Shown here in pieces: positions 53,784-61,283 of a DNA stretch of 64,000 bases (position 1 is the stretch's first letter; each line of letters begins with the position of its first letter). The stretch is from Eubacterium ventriosum. GTDB lineage: Bacteria > Bacillota > Clostridia > Lachnospirales > Lachnospiraceae. The stretch is taken from positions 1,375,501 through 1,439,500 of the forward strand of contig NZ_CP102282.1 in the NCBI RefSeq assembly GCF_025150745.1, in the 5' to 3' direction. Made by a program: the position numbers and the translations under genes. The notes beneath the pieces are model-generated. The model made no database searches. It saw nothing but the letters and a program-made list of their open reading frames with translations, and was not told the origin of the DNA.

Positions 53784-54311
53784 ATGGCAATTGATTGGTT
53801 AATTTTAGAAAAAATACAACAAATATTCGGTAGTGGATTTTGTGACTGGTTTATGCCTAGAATTACAGTTTTGGGAAATGCAGGGATTATTTGGATTATC
53901 ATAGGCGTTGCAATGCTTATATCAAAAAAATACCGTAAATATGGAGTTTTGGTTCTTGCGGGGTTGTTAATAGGACTGATTATTGGAAACGGAATAGTGA
54001 AAAACGTTGTTCAAAGAGCGAGACCATGTTGGATAGATACAAATTTTAAGATGCTTATAGCAATTCCAAAAGATTATTCATTTCCTTCAGGTCACACACA
54101 GGCATCATGTATAGCTACAACAATTATAACGTTAACCAATAAGAAATTCGGTTGGGTGGTTATTCCGCTTGCTATAATAATCGCTTTTTCAAGAATGTAT
54201 TTATATGTGCATTTTCCAACAGATATATTGGGAGGAGCAGTTCTTGGAATAACAATAGGTGCGTTAACATATGTATATGGAACAAAGATTTTAAAAATAA
54301 AAAAAGAATAA
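53784..54311 (+). CDS. PAP2-family membrane phosphatase
   Basis: A 175-residue membrane phosphatase, probably acting on undecaprenyl diphosphate or phosphatidic-type lipids. The three PAP2 motifs are present: KNVVQRARP (about 73-81), the PSGHT motif with the catalytic histidine (about 102-106), and SRMYLYVHFPTD (about 137-148) with the nucleophile histidine. Four to five membrane helices. AAAGGATG lies before the ATG at normal distance. Substrate is inferred from the family. Confidence 0.92.
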   Translation: MAIDWLILEKIQQIFGSGFCDWFMPRITVLGNAGIIWIIIGVAMLISKKYRKYGVLVLAGLLIGLIIGNGIVKNVVQRARPCWIDTNFKMLIAIPKDYSFPSGHTQASCIATTIITLTNKKFGWVVIPLAIIIAFSRMYLYVHFPTDILGGAVLGITIGALTYVYGTKILKIKKE

Positions 54312-54431
54312 TCCACAAAATTAAGATTTTAGTGATTTGAAACTATAATCATATAAAGTGATTCTAAAAAATTTTTAAAGAAACATAACAATATTTATAC
54401 GACAATTCCTATAAAAATAATCGGAATTAAG

Positions 54432-54473
54432 TTGATTTTATTGTGGCGTTAATGTATACTAGTAGGAGAGTAT
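54432..54473 (+). promoter_or_regulatory. Promoter and candidate operator of iscR
   Basis: TTGATT (54432-54437), a 17-bp spacer and TATACT (54455-54460). The inverted repeat ATACT-N8-AGTAT (54456-54473) begins inside the -10 element and is a candidate site for autoregulation by the Rrf2 protein it precedes. Confidence 0.5.
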
Positions 54474-54496
54474 TTACGACAGAGAGGTATTTAGAG

Positions 54497-54907
54497 ATGA
54501 TGATTTCTACAAAAGGCAGATACGCTTTAAGAGTTATGATAGATTTGGCTCAGAATGATGGCGAGTCTTTTGTATCACTGAAAGATGTGGCAGAAAGACA
54601 GGGAATTTCCATGAAGTATTTGGAAATGATTGTATCGTTATTACATAAAGGACATATGGTAAAGAGTCAGCGAGGCAAAGCAGGCGGATACAAGCTGGTG
54701 AAGAAACCGGCAGAATATACAATAGGCTCAATTCTCAAACTTACTGAAGGAACATTGGCACCGGTTGGCTGCCTGGAAGAAGGGGCTGAGAAGTGCGATA
54801 GAGCTACTGAATGTATTACATTACCATTGTGGAAGAAATTAGACGACCAGATAGATGAATACTTGGAAAGTGTAACACTGGAAGACTTAGTTGAAGGCAG
54901 AGTATAA
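54497..54907 (+). CDS. iscR: Rrf2/IscR-family Fe-S transcriptional regulator
   Basis: Senses Fe-S status and controls cluster-assembly genes. Start ATG 54497 has AGAGAGGT eight bases upstream, so the earlier frame is ignored; 136 residues. The winged-helix domain starts MMISTKGRYALRVMIDLA. Three cysteines at 92, 100 and 106 (GCLEEGAEKCDRATEC) match the cluster-binding spacing of IscR. It normally sits beside iscS-iscU; here it is separated from them by a minus-strand wall-hydrolase gene. A terminator follows about 50 bp after the stop. Confidence 0.92.
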   Translation: MMISTKGRYALRVMIDLAQNDGESFVSLKDVAERQGISMKYLEMIVSLLHKGHMVKSQRGKAGGYKLVKKPAEYTIGSILKLTEGTLAPVGCLEEGAEKCDRATECITLPLWKKLDDQIDEYLESVTLEDLVEGRV

Positions 54908-54957
54908 AAACAAACAGCATAAGAAATAGTATAAGAATAAATTAAGATGTTTAAGAC

Positions 54958-54998
54958 TCCGAAACAGATGTGTATTATCATATTTGTTTCGGATTTTT
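54958..54998 (+). terminator. Rho-independent terminator of iscR
   Basis: TCCGAAACAGA pairs with TTTGTTTCGGA and is followed by TTTTT. Confidence 0.75.
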
Positions 54999-55053
54999 AT
55001 TTGAGAAATTACTCTACAATTTCTACTAAAAAATTGAAGGTCAGTTTCTGAAC

Positions 55054-55092
55054 AAAAAAAGAATCTTCAGAAAAACTGAAGATTCTTTTTTT
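55054..55092. terminator. Perfect bidirectional terminator between iscR and the SleB-like gene
   Basis: AAAAAAAGAATCTTCAG pairs perfectly with CTGAAGATTCTTTTTTT around a five-base loop; the A and T runs make it active in both directions. It mainly serves the minus-strand gene at 55099. Confidence 0.9.
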
Positions 55093-55098
55093 ATCTAC

Positions 55099-55884
55099 TT
55101 ATTTAAACTGGTGTCCGCCAATTGTTAATCTTGCACCTCTTACATATCCACTAAAGAATAAATATGAGTTCATATTTATTGTTCCATAAGAAAGTTTTAC
55201 GTTCTTATCTCCATTAAGAACAGCCTTAGCAGCTTTAATTGAACCCTTGTCAAGTCGACCACTGTCATATAATGCTAATGATCTGTTTAAAGAACCGTTT
55301 CTTGCCGGTGAAAACTGTCCTGGCTGATAAATAACACCACTTAAAGTGTTAGGATAACTTCTAGAACTTACTCTGTTGGCAATTACAATACCAACTGCCT
55401 TCTTACCTGCATAACTCTGATCACCAGCTTCACTATAAATAATAGAAGACATAAGTCTTAACTGGTCTTTAGTGTATCTGTTCTTTACCTTTACATTAAT
55501 TGTTGCATATAAAGCACTGTTATTCTTAGATTTTACAGTAATGACAGCTTTTCCGGCTTTTTTCGCTTTAATCTTTCCTGAAGAAGAAATTGTTGCAACT
55601 TTTGTTTTATTAGATACTAATGTGAAATTTTTTAATTTTGTTTTATTTAATTTTATGTCTTTTTTAATACTAGCCTTTTTGTTTACCTTTATAGTCTTGT
55701 TAACTGTAATTGATTTAACATATGCCGGAGTAGTTGTTTTGGCTACCGGAGTAGTTGTTTCTACGGCAATCACTGTTGTAGGGTTCTCAACAGTGGTAGT
55801 TTCGTTTTCGGCATGAACTGCAATTGTAGTAGATGCACACATCAAAAATGCTACTGAAAGTAAACCTATAAATTTATGTTTCAA
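55099..55884 (-). CDS. Secreted SleB/CwlJ-like cell-wall hydrolase with Ig-like domain
   Basis: A 261-residue exported hydrolase on the minus strand. The start is most likely TTG at 55884, which has GGAGGT just upstream; an ATG four codons earlier contains that site. Signal peptide to about VHA (residue 24), threonine-rich linker (ETTTPVAKTTTP), a BIG2/Ig-like domain at about 56-135, then the Hydrolase_2 domain (about 140-261) starting RLMSSIIYSEAGDQSY with catalytic Glu152. Relatives are cortex-lytic transglycosylases, but this class also acts in vegetative cells. It lies between iscR and iscS in the opposite direction. Confidence 0.88.
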   Translation of the reverse strand: MKHKFIGLLSVAFLMCASTTIAVHAENETTTVENPTTVIAVETTTPVAKTTTPAYVKSITVNKTIKVNKKASIKKDIKLNKTKLKNFTLVSNKTKVATISSSGKIKAKKAGKAVITVKSKNNSALYATINVKVKNRYTKDQLRLMSSIIYSEAGDQSYAGKKAVGIVIANRVSSRSYPNTLSGVIYQPGQFSPARNGSLNRSLALYDSGRLDKGSIKAAKAVLNGDKNVKLSYGTINMNSYLFFSGYVRGARLTIGGHQFK

Positions 55885-56056
55885 AATAACCTCCATCTGT
55901 TACAAAAATGTTACATAGATATTACGGTTATTAATAATGCCAAAAAAAATGTAATTTGTCAAGGGGGTATTTGTAACAATTTGCAAATATTAAGTTATTA
56001 CATTATAATAAAGCAGGAAAAAACGGGAAAAAATAATAAAAAAAGAAAAAAAGTTA

Positions 56057-56105
56057 TTTACAAATTAAAAATTAGGTTATATAATTCCTAGTGCAGAGAT
56101 AGGAA
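56057..56105 (+). promoter_or_regulatory. Promoter of iscS with candidate IscR operator
   Basis: TTTACA (56057-56062), 17 bp, TATAAT (56080-56085), a strong promoter. The inverted repeat TTCCTA-N9-TAGGAA (56085-56105) begins at the last base of the -10 element, where a repressor would block initiation. Assignment to IscR is inferred from gene content. Confidence 0.6.
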
Positions 56106-56139
56106 AAAGAGATTTAAATATAGAATGGAGGTTACTCAA

Positions 56140-57327
56140 ATGTATATATATGCAGATAATGCGGCTACTACTAAAACTAGTCAGGCTGCAATTAAAGCGA
56201 TGAATGAGTGTATGGAAGATTTTTATGGAAATCCATCAAGTCTTCATAGTGTTGGACAGAGAGCAGCAGAAAAGCTACTTCAGGCAAGAATGGACGTGGC
56301 AGAATGCTTAGGTGCAGACTTTAAAGAAATTTATTTTACATCAGGTGGAAGCGAAGCTGACAATCAGGCAATCATTTCAGCAGCTACATTTGGTGCAAAA
56401 AAAGGAAAGAAACATATTATTTCTACTAAAATAGAGCATCACGCAGTTCTCCATACATTAGCTAAGTTAGAAAAACAGGGATTTGAAGTTACATTATTAG
56501 ATGTAAACGAAAAGGGCGTAGTTGATCCTAAGGCAGTTGAAGACGCAATTAGAGAAGATACAGCTCTTGTATCAATAATGTATGCAAATAATGAAATAGG
56601 AACAATTGAACCAATTACAGAGATTGGTGAGATTTGTGAAAGGAAGGGAGTTATCTTCCATACAGATGCAGTTCAGGCAGTTGGACATGTTGATATTGAT
56701 GTTAAGAAACAAAAAATTGATATGTTATCATTATCAGCTCATAAGTTCCACGGACCAAAGGGCGTAGGTGTTCTTTATGCTAATAAGAAGGTTCCACTTA
56801 CTAATATTATAGAAGGTGGTGCACAGGAAAGAGGTAAGAGAGCGGGTACAGAGAACCTTCCCGGAATAGTTGGTATGGCTGTAGCTTTAAAGGATGCTGT
56901 ATCTAATATAGAAAAATCAAGTGCAAAAGTTACAACTTTAAGAGACAGACTTATTGAAGGACTTTCAAAGATTGAACACTCAGTTTTAAACGGAGCAAGC
57001 GAAAACAGATTACCGGGTAATGTAAACTTCTGTTTTGAAGGAATCGAAGGAGAATCATTACTTTTATTATTAGATGCTAAAGGTATTGCAGCATCTTCAG
57101 GTTCAGCATGTACATCAGGATCACTTGATCCAAGTCATGTTTTACTTGCAATTGGCAGACCTCATGAAGTAGCTCATGGATCATTAAGACTTACAATAGC
57201 AGAAGACATTACAGAAGAACAGATTGACTATATGGTTAAGGAAATTAAAAATGTAGTTGATTATCTTAGAAGCATTTCACCGGTTTGGGATGAATTACAG
57301 AGAGGAGAGCAAAAGCATGTTATATAG
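56140..57327 (+). CDS. iscS: Cysteine desulfurase (NifS/IscS type)
   Basis: Converts cysteine to alanine and passes the sulfur to IscU and probably to MnmA. Start ATG 56140 follows GGAGGT; five earlier codons are ignored. 395 residues; pyridoxal phosphate lysine at 202 (LSAHKFHGPKG) and the active-site cysteine at 324 (SSGSACTSG) are present. NifS-like start MYIYADNAATTKTS. iscU overlaps its last 11 bp, so the two are coupled. The strong promoter with a palindrome fits iron-sulfur-dependent control. Confidence 0.96.
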   Translation: MYIYADNAATTKTSQAAIKAMNECMEDFYGNPSSLHSVGQRAAEKLLQARMDVAECLGADFKEIYFTSGGSEADNQAIISAATFGAKKGKKHIISTKIEHHAVLHTLAKLEKQGFEVTLLDVNEKGVVDPKAVEDAIREDTALVSIMYANNEIGTIEPITEIGEICERKGVIFHTDAVQAVGHVDIDVKKQKIDMLSLSAHKFHGPKGVGVLYANKKVPLTNIIEGGAQERGKRAGTENLPGIVGMAVALKDAVSNIEKSSAKVTTLRDRLIEGLSKIEHSVLNGASENRLPGNVNFCFEGIEGESLLLLLDAKGIAASSGSACTSGSLDPSHVLLAIGRPHEVAHGSLRLTIAEDITEEQIDYMVKEIKNVVDYLRSISPVWDELQRGEQKHVI

Positions 57328-57694
57328 TGAAAAAGTAATGGATCATTTTATGAATCCTAGAAACGTAGGAAAGATTGATGACGCAGACGGAGTAGGCGAA
57401 GTTGGTAATGCTAAATGTGGCGACATTATGAAAATATATATAAAGGTTGACAATAACATCATAACTGACGTAAAATTTAATACATTCGGATGTGGTTCTG
57501 CTATAGCAAGTAGTTCAATGGCAACAGAAATGATTAAAGGAAAGTCATTAGATGATGCATTGGAACTTACAAACAAGGCAGTAGCTGAAGCTTTAGACGG
57601 ACTTCCTGCACATAAGATGCATTGTTCAGTACTTGCAGAGGAAGCTATTAAGGCTGCTATAGACGATTATAAAGAAAAACATAAAGATAATTAA
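57317..57694 (+). CDS. iscU: Iron-sulfur cluster assembly scaffold protein IscU
   Basis: Scaffold on which new Fe-S clusters are built with sulfur from IscS. Start ATG 57317 lies within the end of iscS, about eight bases after GAGGAGA. 125 residues; cluster ligands Cys34 and Asp36 (NAKCGDI), Cys59 (FGCGSA) and Cys103 (HKMHCS) are all present, and the IscS/chaperone-facing LPAHKMHC segment is conserved. No HscA/HscB genes follow, as is usual for clostridia, which have the minimal IscR-S-U set. Confidence 0.96.
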   Translation: MLYSEKVMDHFMNPRNVGKIDDADGVGEVGNAKCGDIMKIYIKVDNNIITDVKFNTFGCGSAIASSSMATEMIKGKSLDDALELTNKAVAEALDGLPAHKMHCSVLAEEAIKAAIDDYKEKHKDN

Positions 57695-57770
57695 TTACTG
57701 AAATATATTTTCTTTATAAAGAGGAATCACCTGAAATTATAAAAGCGTAAGCGAGATTAAAAGGTGAGAA

Positions 57771-58682
57771 ATGATTAGAGATATTCAGGAAGAGATTCTT
57801 AAATTAAAGAAAGAAAAGGATATCTGTATTTTGGCACATTGCTACCAGAATCCGGAAATCCTTGAAGTAGCTGACTTTACAGGTGACAGTTTTGCATTGT
57901 CTGTTAAAGCAGCAGAAACAAAAAACAAGACTGTTATTATGTGTGGTGTAAAATTTATGGCTGAAACAGTTAAGATTTTATCCCCTGATAAGACAGTTTT
58001 GCTTGCAAATGGTGACGCAGGCTGTCCAATGGCAGAAATGATGGACAAGGATTTAATTGAACAGGTTAAGAAGTCTTACAGTGATTATACAGTTGTTGCT
58101 TACATTAATACAACAAGTGAATTAAAGACTATTTGTGATATTTGTGTTACTTCATCATCAGCAGTTACTATTTGTAACAAAATTGAAAATGACAAGATTT
58201 TATTTATTCCTGACTGTAACTTAGGTGACTGGGTTTCTAAACAGATTCCTGACAAGACATTTAAGTTGTTATCAGGCGGATGTCCAACTCATGCAAGAAT
58301 GAGTGCAGAGGATGTTAAGAAGGCTAAGGCTGCACACCCTAATGCATTGTTCCTTGTACATCCTGAATGTAAGCCTGAAGTTGTGGAATTAGCAGATTAT
58401 GTTGGTTCAACAACAGGAATTATGAACTATGCCAAGGAAAGCGATGCTAAAGAGTTTATTATTGGAACAGAGAATAGTATTGTAACTCATCTTCAGATGG
58501 AATGTCCGGATAAGATGTTTTATCCATTATCAAAGGACTGCGTTTGTCACAATATGAAAGCAACAACTTTAACTGATGTATTAAATTGTTGTAAGGGTAT
58601 TGGCGGCTTAGAAATTAATCTTGACGAAGATACAAGAACTAAGGCAAAACACTGTATTGATGAAATGATTAGGTTAGGGTAA
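57771..58682 (+). CDS. nadA: Quinolinate synthase
   Basis: Condenses iminoaspartate with dihydroxyacetone phosphate to quinolinate in NAD synthesis; carries an oxygen-sensitive 4Fe-4S cluster. 303 residues, normal length. Landmarks: LAHCYQNPEILEVADFTGDS at the start, ANGDAGCPMA, FIPDCNLGDW, VHPECKPEV and KDCVCHNM near the end, giving the three cluster cysteines in GDAGC, the internal region and the C-terminal part. Neither nadB nor nadC is adjacent. It follows iscU by about 75 bp and mnmA abuts it, so the iron-sulfur and sulfur-relay genes travel together. Confidence 0.95.
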   Translation: MIRDIQEEILKLKKEKDICILAHCYQNPEILEVADFTGDSFALSVKAAETKNKTVIMCGVKFMAETVKILSPDKTVLLANGDAGCPMAEMMDKDLIEQVKKSYSDYTVVAYINTTSELKTICDICVTSSSAVTICNKIENDKILFIPDCNLGDWVSKQIPDKTFKLLSGGCPTHARMSAEDVKKAKAAHPNALFLVHPECKPEVVELADYVGSTTGIMNYAKESDAKEFIIGTENSIVTHLQMECPDKMFYPLSKDCVCHNMKATTLTDVLNCCKGIGGLEINLDEDTRTKAKHCIDEMIRLG

Positions 58683-59759
58683 ATGAAAAAGGCATTAATA
58701 GCAATGAGCGGTGGCGTAGACAGTAGTGTGGCTGCCGTATTTATGAAAGAAAAAGGATACGACCCTATTGGGGTAACAATGAAGTTATATGACAATGAGG
58801 ATATTAACATGTCAAAGGAGAAGACATGTTGTTCTCTAAGTGATGTGGAAGATGCCAGAAGTGTAGCTTACAAAGTTGGTTTTCCTTATTATGTTTTTAA
58901 TTTTAAGGCAGAATTTAAGGAGAAGGTTATAGACAAGTTTGTAGGTTGCTATATGTGTGGCATGACTCCTAATCCATGCATTGACTGTAACAGATATTTA
59001 AAGTTTGAAGAGTTATATAGAAGAGCAAAAGCTTTGGGCTGTGATGTGATAGTAACAGGTCATTATGCTAGAATCAGATTTGATGAAGCTACAGGCAAGT
59101 ACCAGCTTATGAAGGGAATAGATGATTCAAAAGACCAGAGTTATGTTCTTTATCATATGACTCAGGAACAGCTTGCTCATACAATGTTTCCTTTAGGAGA
59201 ATATACTAAAGATGAAATAAGAAAGAAAGCAGCTGAGACAGGACTTATTAATGCAGACAAACATGATAGTCAGGATATTTGTTTCATACCTGATGGAAAT
59301 CATATGAAGTTCATTGAGGAGTATACTCACAAGAAAGTTGGTAAAGGTAATTTCCTTGATATTAATGGCAAGGTTATAGGTCAGCACAACGGGTATTACA
59401 GATATACAGTAGGTCAGCGAAAAGGGATTAATGTTAACCGTGATGGCAAGCATTATGTTCTTGAAATCAGACCGGAAACAAATGAAGTTGTAGTTGGACG
59501 AAACAAAGATCTTTTCACAGAAGAACTTGTTGCAACAGACTTTAACTGGATATCAGGTGAAGCTCCAACAGGAGAAATAAAGGTAAGTGGAAGAACAAGA
59601 TATCATCAGCCATTAACAGAAGGTGTGGCAAAAGTACTTGAAAACGGTGATGTTAAGGTATCTTTTGACGAACCAATAAGAGCCATTACAAAAGGACAGT
59701 CAGTTGTATTATATGATGGAGACGTTGTTCTTGGTGGCGGAACAATAAAAGAATGTTAG
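58683..59759 (+). CDS. mnmA: tRNA-specific 2-thiouridylase
   Basis: Inserts sulfur at uridine 34 of tRNA-Lys, -Glu and -Gln. The 358-residue protein has the ATP-pyrophosphatase loop SGGVDSSVAA (about 9-18), the catalytic Cys99 (TPNPCIDCN) and Cys200 (DSQDICFIPDG), and the C-terminal beta-barrel. The start codon follows directly on the stop of nadA, so translation is probably coupled. IscS encoded upstream is the likely sulfur donor. It ends the isc-nadA-mnmA cluster, with a terminator after it. Confidence 0.96.
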   Translation: MKKALIAMSGGVDSSVAAVFMKEKGYDPIGVTMKLYDNEDINMSKEKTCCSLSDVEDARSVAYKVGFPYYVFNFKAEFKEKVIDKFVGCYMCGMTPNPCIDCNRYLKFEELYRRAKALGCDVIVTGHYARIRFDEATGKYQLMKGIDDSKDQSYVLYHMTQEQLAHTMFPLGEYTKDEIRKKAAETGLINADKHDSQDICFIPDGNHMKFIEEYTHKKVGKGNFLDINGKVIGQHNGYYRYTVGQRKGINVNRDGKHYVLEIRPETNEVVVGRNKDLFTEELVATDFNWISGEAPTGEIKVSGRTRYHQPLTEGVAKVLENGDVKVSFDEPIRAITKGQSVVLYDGDVVLGGGTIKEC

Positions 59760-59784
59760 AAAGCCTGTGGAACAGGTGGAGAAT

Positions 59785-59863
59785 AAAGAGCTAGAATACC
59801 ATAAGGATTGGTAGGCTGGCATTGAAAAGAGTTAGAATGCGAGATGTGTTCTGGCTCTTTTTT
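59785..59863 (+). terminator. Terminator after mnmA
   Basis: AAAGAGCTAGAA (59785-59796) pairs with TTCTGGCTCTTT (59849-59860), twelve pairs with one wobble, enclosing a TACCA/TGGTA hairpin, followed by T residues. The rest of 59864-60380 is AT-rich and holds only the hairpins listed separately. Confidence 0.7.
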
Positions 59864-60038
59864 GCCCTTAAATATTATGAATTTTATAGCAATTTTTAAA
59901 TATTTGACTTGAATTTGATAAATCACGGGGCGTGGAGAGCATCTCGAACGACTTCATGTTGAAAATAAAGAACGAATCTTTAAAATTAGCCTGGATTAGT
60001 TTACATAATATAGGAAACAAAAAGCTTGATAGAGAAAT

Positions 60039-60077
60039 GTACCACAAAATACGGCAATTTAGCTATTTTTGTGGTAC
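60039..60077. repeat. GTACCACA hairpin, copy 1
   Basis: GTACCACAAAAT pairs with ATTTTTGTGGTAC around the loop ending TTAGCT; related to copy 2 at 60206-60244 and, in its GTACCA/TGGTAC ends, to the array after gltD. Confidence 0.7.
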
Positions 60078-60205
60078 GCACACAGAAAGCAAGTCAGTAT
60101 AAGTAACATATTGGTCGACATAACAAAATAATATAAGTCAATATGTGACAAATTTAAAAATGAAGCAAGAATAAGTGACATAATTAGTTTACATAAATTG
60201 AAAAC

Positions 60206-60244
60206 GTACCACAAAAAATGAGAAAATAGCGATATTTGTGGTAC
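60206..60244. repeat. GTACCACA hairpin, copy 2
   Basis: GTACCACAAA (60206-60215) pairs perfectly with TTTGTGGTAC (60235-60244). It stands 167 bp after copy 1, with unrelated AT-rich sequence between. Confidence 0.7.
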
Positions 60245-60299
60245 ATATAGGAAAAGACAAAAATAGAGAGAAAAAAACGACAAATTTATATTGAAATGT

Positions 60300-60326
60300 G
60301 TATCAAAAACACTATTTATTTGATAC
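60300..60326. promoter_or_regulatory. Perfect inverted repeat upstream of the LytTR regulator gene
   Basis: GTATCAAA-N11-TTTGATAC, about 55 bp before the start codon. It could be an operator or overlap the promoter; no clear -35/-10 pair was chosen. Confidence 0.45.
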
Positions 60327-60380
60327 TATAGAATTACCAAATACAGAACGGAAAATATAAGACAAAAGAGGGGGATTAAC

Positions 60381-61127
60381 ATGATTAATATAGCGATATG
60401 TGATGATGACACTTTTTTTATTGATTACATAGAAAAAGTTATTGTAGAAGTGAACGGAAGCGATAAGGATATAAATTTTTATGAATACACTAAAGGCAAG
60501 GTATTTCTGTGGGATGTGGAAGATGGAATGGATATCGACTTGCTGATTTTGGATATTAAACTTGATGATGCAATGGGAGATCAGGTTGCAGTAGAATTTA
60601 GAAAAAAACATTTAAATACAACATTGGTTTTTTGCTCAGGTTTTTGTAATCCGTCTCCTGAAATGATAAAGATTGCACCGTATAGATTTTTAATTAAACA
60701 GTATTCACGAGAAAAAATGCTGGATGAATGTGAGGAAATAATAGATTATCTTAAAAATAAGAGAACGGCACCAATGATTAAAGGGTATAAGGAAAGAGAG
60801 CATTTTCAGATTGAGTCGGATGACATTATGTATATATCAATTGCAAGAAGAGGGACGAACATACATGTGTGTCCAAGAGGACTGAAAAATAACAATAATA
60901 ATGTATTTCATTGTAAGAAGAAAATAGAGGATTTGTATGAACAGTTGAAGGAATATAATTTTGTATATGCTCATAATAGCTATATAGTAAATTTAAAATA
61001 CATAAAAAAACGTGTAAAAGAGGAAATTGAATTAATGAATGGGGAAACATTGTCAGTTTCAAGAGCAAGGACTGCAGAGCTAAAAAAACGCATGGTGGAA
61101 TATATGGAAACTAAGTACGAAAGATAA
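60381..61127 (+). CDS. LytTR-family response regulator (AgrA/VirR-like)
   Basis: A 248-residue two-domain regulator. The receiver domain (about 1-125) has the acidic pocket CDDD at 7-10 and the phosphoacceptor Asp58 in LLILDIKLDD. The LytTR DNA-binding domain (about 145-243) shows FVYAHNSYIVNLKYIKK and the final LSVSRARTAELKKRM. GAGGGGG precedes the ATG. No histidine kinase is found next to it in this window, so it is an orphan here. LytTR regulators typically bind paired direct repeats spaced two helical turns; such repeats occur just downstream of this gene, before the M16 peptidase. Confidence 0.9.
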   Translation: MINIAICDDDTFFIDYIEKVIVEVNGSDKDINFYEYTKGKVFLWDVEDGMDIDLLILDIKLDDAMGDQVAVEFRKKHLNTTLVFCSGFCNPSPEMIKIAPYRFLIKQYSREKMLDECEEIIDYLKNKRTAPMIKGYKEREHFQIESDDIMYISIARRGTNIHVCPRGLKNNNNNVFHCKKKIEDLYEQLKEYNFVYAHNSYIVNLKYIKKRVKEEIELMNGETLSVSRARTAELKKRMVEYMETKYER

Positions 61128-61140
61128 AAGTTTTCTATAG

Positions 61141-61180
61141 TACAAAAATTGACCAAAATAGATACAAAAATTGACCAAAA
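61141..61180 (+). promoter_or_regulatory. 22-bp-period direct repeat, candidate LytTR binding sites
   Basis: TACAAAAATTGACCAAAA occurs twice without a mismatch, starting at 61141 and 61163. The 22-bp period equals two helical turns, as for LytTR sites. A TATAAT lies at 61199-61204, 18 bp after the second copy, with no good -35, which fits an activator-dependent promoter. Confidence 0.6.
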
Positions 61181-61283
61181 AGATATTGTTACGAAAAATA
61201 TAATATTATGGAAGTAGCAAGAAACGGAAAATTTTAATATCTAAGGAGAAAAAATTAAAAATGAGTTAAAGAGGGGGAGTGTT

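Noticed and set aside
60826-61068. Minus-strand frame opposite the LytTR domain
   Set aside because: Shadow of the regulator gene, no start signals.
61208-61237. Nine-codon frame MEVARNGKF before the M16 peptidase as a signalling peptide
   Set aside because: No ribosome binding site and no export signal; the region is better explained as promoter and leader.
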